NCBI RefSeq assembly: GCF_006438925.1
Contig: NZ_RCZA01000009.1
Location: forward strand, 62,300-126,299
Reading direction: 5' to 3'
DNA: 64,000 bases
Origin: Pseudomonas mandelii
Lineage (GTDB): Bacteria; Pseudomonadota; Gammaproteobacteria; Pseudomonadales; Pseudomonadaceae
This document shows, one piece after another, positions 60,369 to 64,000 of this stretch. Below the pieces are notes generated by a model, which was not told the DNA's origin, searched no databases, and saw only the letters and a program-made list of their open reading frames with translations. The translations under genes were made by a program, and so were the position numbers. Each line of letters opens with the position of its first letter. The stretch's first letter is position 1.

Positions 60369-61064
60369 TTACAGCAAAAAATAATCGCGACCTTCGATCT
60401 GCCCCCGCCGCAGCGGGTTGCGCGTGCAATACGGCGCGTAAGCCGCATCGATGAAACGGTACATTAAATGCTCATCGCGGCCGTGGGGAATGCCCAAACG
60501 CGTGGTTTGTATGATGTGAGCGGGCGCCGGGCCGACATCTTCCACCAGCAGCACTTCATGGTCGAAGCGCTTGGCGTCCCAGACCGGCACCTTCAGGCCC
60601 AACGCTTTGCAGAGCAACGTCTGTCCGGCGCAAAGCTTTTGCGAGGGGCGAGGGCGACCCTGGGCGTCGGGATTGTTCAACAGCATCTGCGCCAGGCTCG
60701 CCGGCCCGCTCAAGTCGTCGACCCACGGATAGGCGGATTTGATCAGCACCGCATTGCCCGGCCCCTGAGCGCTGAAGTTCAGGGAGTCGCCGCCACGGGC
60801 GTAGTACATATAGATGTGGCCGCCATCCAGAAACAAAGCCTTACGTTTTTCTGTGTAGCCGAGGGAGGCGTGGCTGCCTTTTTCTTCGCAGTAATAGGCT
60901 TCGGTCTCGATGATCCGGGCGCTGAGCCACAGGTCGCCGACCCGGTGACGGATGACTTTGCCGAGTAATTCCCGGGCCAGCGTTTGGGCATCTCTGTCGA
61001 AAAATGCATCCGCGAGCCCCTTGGGCAGGCTCGTCGCGGACGTGCGAACAGTCAGGTTGGTCAT
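60369..61064 (-). CDS. mpg: 3-methyladenine DNA glycosylase (AAG/Mpg type)
   Basis: 231 residues. LARELLGKVIRHRVG near residue 33, IIETEAYYCEEKGSHAS with the catalytic Glu, and YMYYARGGDSLNFSA are the Aag/Mpg signatures. It excises alkylated purines from DNA to begin base excision repair. It is monocistronic, divergent from proA, and corresponds to PA4010. Confidence 0.93.
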   Translation of the reverse strand: MTNLTVRTSATSLPKGLADAFFDRDAQTLARELLGKVIRHRVGDLWLSARIIETEAYYCEEKGSHASLGYTEKRKALFLDGGHIYMYYARGGDSLNFSAQGPGNAVLIKSAYPWVDDLSGPASLAQMLLNNPDAQGRPRPSQKLCAGQTLLCKALGLKVPVWDAKRFDHEVLLVEDVGPAPAHIIQTTRLGIPHGRDEHLMYRFIDAAYAPYCTRNPLRRGQIEGRDYFLL

Positions 61065-61253
61065 GATGAACGGCGTTTATCAAGGCTGATTGAGTCGCGA
61101 TGATAACAATTTGCAGCTTAATCACGGCTGAACGTCGGCAAATTGCCCTCCATTTCGACCATCCGCCCGTCACCGCTGTTAGTCCCGGGACGCGACAGCT
61201 ATAATCTGCCGCTTTACTCTTTACCAAGACCTTAGCAAAGACCACTCCAGACC

Positions 61254-62525
61254 ATGACTGAGTCCGTTCTTGACTACATGACCCGATTGGGTCGCGCTGC
61301 CCGCGAAGCTTCTCGCGTCATCGGCCGTGCCAGCACCGCGCAGAAAAACCGCGCCTTGCAGGCTGCTGCCAATGCGTTGGACGCTGCACGCGCCGAGCTG
61401 ACGGCTGCCAATGAACTGGATTTGGCCGCTGGCCGCGCCAATGGTCTTGAGCCTGCATTGCTTGAGCGTCTGGCGCTGACCCCGGAACGCATCGACGGCA
61501 TGATCGTCGGTTTGCGTCAGGTAGCGGCTCTGCCGGACCCGGTCGGCGCGATCCGCGACATGAGCTTTCGGCCGTCGGGCATTCAGGTCGGCAAGATGCG
61601 CGTGCCGTTGGGCGTGATCGGGATCATCTACGAATCCCGGCCGAACGTGACCATCGATGCCGCCAGCCTGTGCCTGAAGTCCGGCAACGCGACCATCCTG
61701 CGTGGCGGCTCCGAAGCGATTCATTCCAATCGTGCCATTGCCGCCTGCATCCAGCGCGGTCTGGCCGAAGCCGATTTGCCTGCCGCCGTGGTGCAAGTGG
61801 TCGAAACCACTGACCGTGCCGCCGTTGGCGCACTGATCACCATGCCTGAATACGTCGACGTTATCGTGCCCCGTGGCGGCCGTGGCCTGATCGAGCGCGT
61901 GAGTCGTGACGCCCGCGTGCCGGTCATCAAGCATCTGGATGGCATCTGTCACGTTTACGTGAGTGCTCATGCCGATCTGCCGAAAGCCCAGCGCATCGCG
62001 TTCAACGCCAAGACTTACCGCTATGGTATCTGCGGTGCCATGGAAACCCTGCTGGTGGACCAATCGGTCGCCAAGGATTTCCTGCCATCGATGGCTGCAC
62101 AGTTCCGTGAAAAAGGCGTCGAGCTGCGCGGCTGCGAACGCACCCGGGCGATCATCGAGGCTGTTGCCGCCAGCGAAGAAGACTGGAACACCGAGTACCT
62201 GGCGCCGATTCTTTCGATCCGCGTGGTCGACGGGCTGGACCAGGCCATCGAACACATCAATAAGTACGGCTCCCATCACACCGATTCGATTGTCAGCGAA
62301 AACCTTGCTGACACCCGGCGTTTCGTCGCGGAAGTCGATTCATCGTCGGTAATGATCAACACCCCGACGTGCTTCGCCGATGGCTTCGAATACGGATTGG
62401 GTGCCGAGATTGGCATTTCTACTGATAAGCTGCACGCCCGCGGCCCGGTGGGCCTCGAAGGTCTGACCTGCGAGAAGTACATCGTGGTCGGTGATGGCCA
62501 GTTGCGCGGCCAGGCGTCGGTCTGA
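61254..62525 (+). CDS. proA: Gamma-glutamyl phosphate reductase
   Basis: 423 residues of the ALDH-like ProA family. MTRLGRAAREASRVIG, GVIGIIYESRPNVTIDAAS, and the catalytic Cys in YGICGAMETLL near residue 260 are present. It reduces gamma-glutamyl phosphate to the semialdehyde for proline synthesis. nadD overlaps or directly follows its end. The 189 bases upstream are divergent promoter DNA with mpg and hold no further gene. Confidence 0.96.
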   Translation: MTESVLDYMTRLGRAAREASRVIGRASTAQKNRALQAAANALDAARAELTAANELDLAAGRANGLEPALLERLALTPERIDGMIVGLRQVAALPDPVGAIRDMSFRPSGIQVGKMRVPLGVIGIIYESRPNVTIDAASLCLKSGNATILRGGSEAIHSNRAIAACIQRGLAEADLPAAVVQVVETTDRAAVGALITMPEYVDVIVPRGGRGLIERVSRDARVPVIKHLDGICHVYVSAHADLPKAQRIAFNAKTYRYGICGAMETLLVDQSVAKDFLPSMAAQFREKGVELRGCERTRAIIEAVAASEEDWNTEYLAPILSIRVVDGLDQAIEHINKYGSHHTDSIVSENLADTRRFVAEVDSSSVMINTPTCFADGFEYGLGAEIGISTDKLHARGPVGLEGLTCEKYIVVGDGQLRGQASV

Positions 62526-62526
62526 C

Positions 62527-63216
62527 TTGGGCGACCTCGACCTCTCAGCCCCGGTAACCGCCAGCGAGCCTGCGCCTCGACGCATTGGAATGCTGGGCGG
62601 AACCTTCGACCCGGTGCACATCGGCCATTTGCGCAGTGCGCTGGAAGTCGCCGAATCGCTGGCGCTCGATGAGCTGCGTCTGACACCCAGTGCCAGACCG
62701 CCTCATCGCGGTACGCCGCAGGTCTCGGCGAAAGACCGTCTGGCGATGGTCGAGTGCGCGGTGGCCGGTGTGGCGCCGCTGGTGGTGGACGCCCGCGAAT
62801 TGCAGCGGGACAAACCGTCCTACACCATTGACACCCTGGAACTGATGCGTGCCGAACTGGCCGCTGAAGACCAGGTTTTTCTACTTTTGGGCTGGGACGC
62901 ATTTTGCGGCCTGCCCACTTGGCACCGCTGGGAAGAGTTGCTCCAGCATTGCCACATCCTGGTGCTGCAACGCCCGGATGCCGACAGCGAACCGCCGGAT
63001 GCCTTGCGCAATCTGTTGGCGGCACGCTCGGTGAGCGACCCGCTGGCCCTCAAAGGGCCGAGCGGACAGATTGCATTCGTCTGGCAGACACCGCTCGCGG
63101 TATCCGCCACCCAGATCCGTCAACTGCTGGCCAGCGGTAAGTCGGTACGTTTCCTGGTGCCCGACGCGGTCCTGGCCTACATCGATGCGCACGGTCTCTA
63201 CCGTGCGTCGAACTGA
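62527..63216 (+). CDS. nadD: Nicotinate-nucleotide adenylyltransferase
   Basis: 229 residues if started at the TTG at 62527, 1 base after the proA stop. The nucleotidyltransferase motif is GMLGGTFDPVHIGH and SATQIRQLLASGKSV is the second signature. It forms nicotinic acid adenine dinucleotide for NAD synthesis. The start is uncertain: an ATG at 62494 lies within proA, and the ATG at 62590 would remove residues of the conserved loop. Nothing close to a strong ribosome binding site fits TTG, so the extent may be off by about 11 codons. Confidence 0.9.
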   Translation: MGDLDLSAPVTASEPAPRRIGMLGGTFDPVHIGHLRSALEVAESLALDELRLTPSARPPHRGTPQVSAKDRLAMVECAVAGVAPLVVDARELQRDKPSYTIDTLELMRAELAAEDQVFLLLGWDAFCGLPTWHRWEELLQHCHILVLQRPDADSEPPDALRNLLAARSVSDPLALKGPSGQIAFVWQTPLAVSATQIRQLLASGKSVRFLVPDAVLAYIDAHGLYRASN

Positions 63217-63288
63217 AAAAGGGAGCGCTTCAAAACACGTGAACGCGTGTACCGAAGCGCCCGAACATACGAGCAAAACGAGTTTTAT

Positions 63289-63783
63289 ATGACTGACAAA
63301 GACGTAACTAAAGTAAAGCGCAAAGGCACGTTCAAGAGCGCCCCACTGCCAGTAGAGGTTCCAACCGGCCCTGAGCTGCGCGGCGAAGAGCTGGTCAAGG
63401 TTGCCGTAGCGGCCCTGGAAGACGTGAAGGGCCAGGACATTCAGGTGATCGACGTTCGTGAAAAGCAGAGCATCACTGACTTCATGATCATCGCTACCGG
63501 TACGTCCAACCGCCAGATCGGCGCGATGCTGGATAAGGTCCGCGAGGCGGTCAAAGCCCTGGGCGTCAAGCCGCTGGGTGAAGAAGGCAAGGGCGACAGC
63601 GACTGGGTCCTGCTGGATATGGATGATGTCATCGTGCACATGATGACCGCTTCGGCTCGTCAGTTTTACGACCTGGAGCGCCTGTGGTCCGGTGCGGAAC
63701 AGAGCCGTGCTCTGAACGCGGCTCACCACAGCCCGGAAAACACCCATGAGCACTTCGTCAAGCTCAATAAAGACCAGCAATAA
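63289..63783 (+). CDS. rsfS: Ribosome silencing factor RsfS
   Basis: 164 residues. The core starts with LVKVAVAALEDVKGQDIQVIDVREKQSITDFMIIATGTSNRQIGAML-type sequence, with an N-terminal tail of about 30 charged residues and a C-terminal tail. RsfS binds L14 and stops 50S from joining 30S during starvation. The ATG at 63289 starts the protein; an earlier frame start lacks a ribosome binding site. It is followed 9 bases later by rlmH, the usual partner. Confidence 0.95.
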   Translation: MTDKDVTKVKRKGTFKSAPLPVEVPTGPELRGEELVKVAVAALEDVKGQDIQVIDVREKQSITDFMIIATGTSNRQIGAMLDKVREAVKALGVKPLGEEGKGDSDWVLLDMDDVIVHMMTASARQFYDLERLWSGAEQSRALNAAHHSPENTHEHFVKLNKDQQ

Positions 63784-63792
63784 GGGACCGCT

Positions 63793-64000
63793 GTGCGACT
63801 GCGACTGATCGCCGTCGGTTCACGCATGCCCAAGTGGGTGGAAGAAGGCTGGCATGAATATGCCAAGCGTCTTCCGTCCGAGCTGGCGCTGGAACTGGTG
63901 GAAATACCGCTCAACACCCGTGGCAAGAACGCCGACGTGGCGCGCTTCATCCGTCAGGAAGGCGAGGCCATGCTGGCCAAGGTCGGGCCGAACGAGCGCG
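63793..64000 (+). CDS. rlmH: 23S rRNA (pseudouridine1915-N3)-methyltransferase RlmH, N-terminal part
   Basis: The window holds the first 69 residues or so, starting at GTG and reading MRLRLIAVGSRMPKWVEEGW. It is the N-terminus of the SPOUT methyltransferase RlmH (about 155 residues in full), which methylates pseudouridine 1915 of 23S rRNA. It is next to rsfS, as in PAO1 and E. coli. The C-terminal SAM-binding knot is beyond the window. Confidence 0.93.
   Translation, partial: MRLRLIAVGSRMPKWVEEGWHEYAKRLPSELALELVEIPLNTRGKNADVARFIRQEGEAMLAKVGPNER

Overview
This 64 kb window is chromosomal DNA of a Pseudomonas, most likely from the P. fluorescens species group. I infer this from recognisable protein sequences, high GC, dense REP-type palindromes built on GTGGGAGCGAGCC, and gene order that, as far as I remember it, matches P. 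aeruginosa PAO1 from about PA4069 down to PA4004. No search was run. No rRNA, tRNA, CRISPR array, insertion sequence or prophage body was recognised.

Layout. 1-4.8 kb: the tail of an MscS-type channel gene and the large helicase gene lhr. 5.1-13.96 kb: two epimerase genes, oprG (OmpW family) with an ANR-like site, a predicted zinc-responsive four-gene operon (His-rich ZrgA-like protein, ABC ATPase, FtsX-type permease, DUF3299 protein) behind a Zur-box-like sequence, the thioredoxin-like chaperedoxin gene cnoX, a methyltransferase and a YbaY-like lipoprotein. 14.1-23.05 kb: the riboflavin cluster nrdR-ribD-ribE-ribBX-ribH-nusB-thiL-pgpA, followed by ribA, a small membrane protein and btuF. 23.2-28.3 kb: btuB and the isoprenoid genes xseB-ispA-dxs, all on the minus strand. 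28.9-39.0 kb: the six-gene mag operon (bacterial alpha-2-macroglobulin system), which sits elsewhere in PAO1. 39.5-43.4 kb: an orphan phage-type repressor, ppa, mtfA, a DedA protein and an acetyltransferase. 43.5-51.4 kb: the ethanolamine module eutBC, eat, exaC and the sigma-54 activator eatR, with two good RpoN promoters. 51.6-64 kb: mpl, ubiX, a YceK-like lipoprotein, an SDR protein, a MORN/caspase-like lipoprotein, a MaoC dehydratase, an LrgAB pair, a Lon-substrate-domain protein, a DedA-PAP2 fusion, mpg, proA, nadD, rsfS and the start of rlmH.

The most interesting region is the mag operon. By eye, MagE looks like a fusion of a penicillin-binding-protein-like domain (SxxK kept, SxN and KTG altered), a SpoIID-like lytic domain with its glutamate kept, and a C-terminal HExxH...E zincin-like motif. 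MagC has an NlpC/P60-like Cys-His arrangement. MagD lacks the thioester cysteine. Together these suggest a periplasmic machine that couples a protease-trap-like macroglobulin to peptidoglycan remodelling. The operon is flanked by two same-direction copies of a long inverted repeat found nowhere else in the window.

Intergenic space is dominated by inverted repeats of at least five families. Several show matched changes in both arms, and one supplies the ribosome binding site of thiL.
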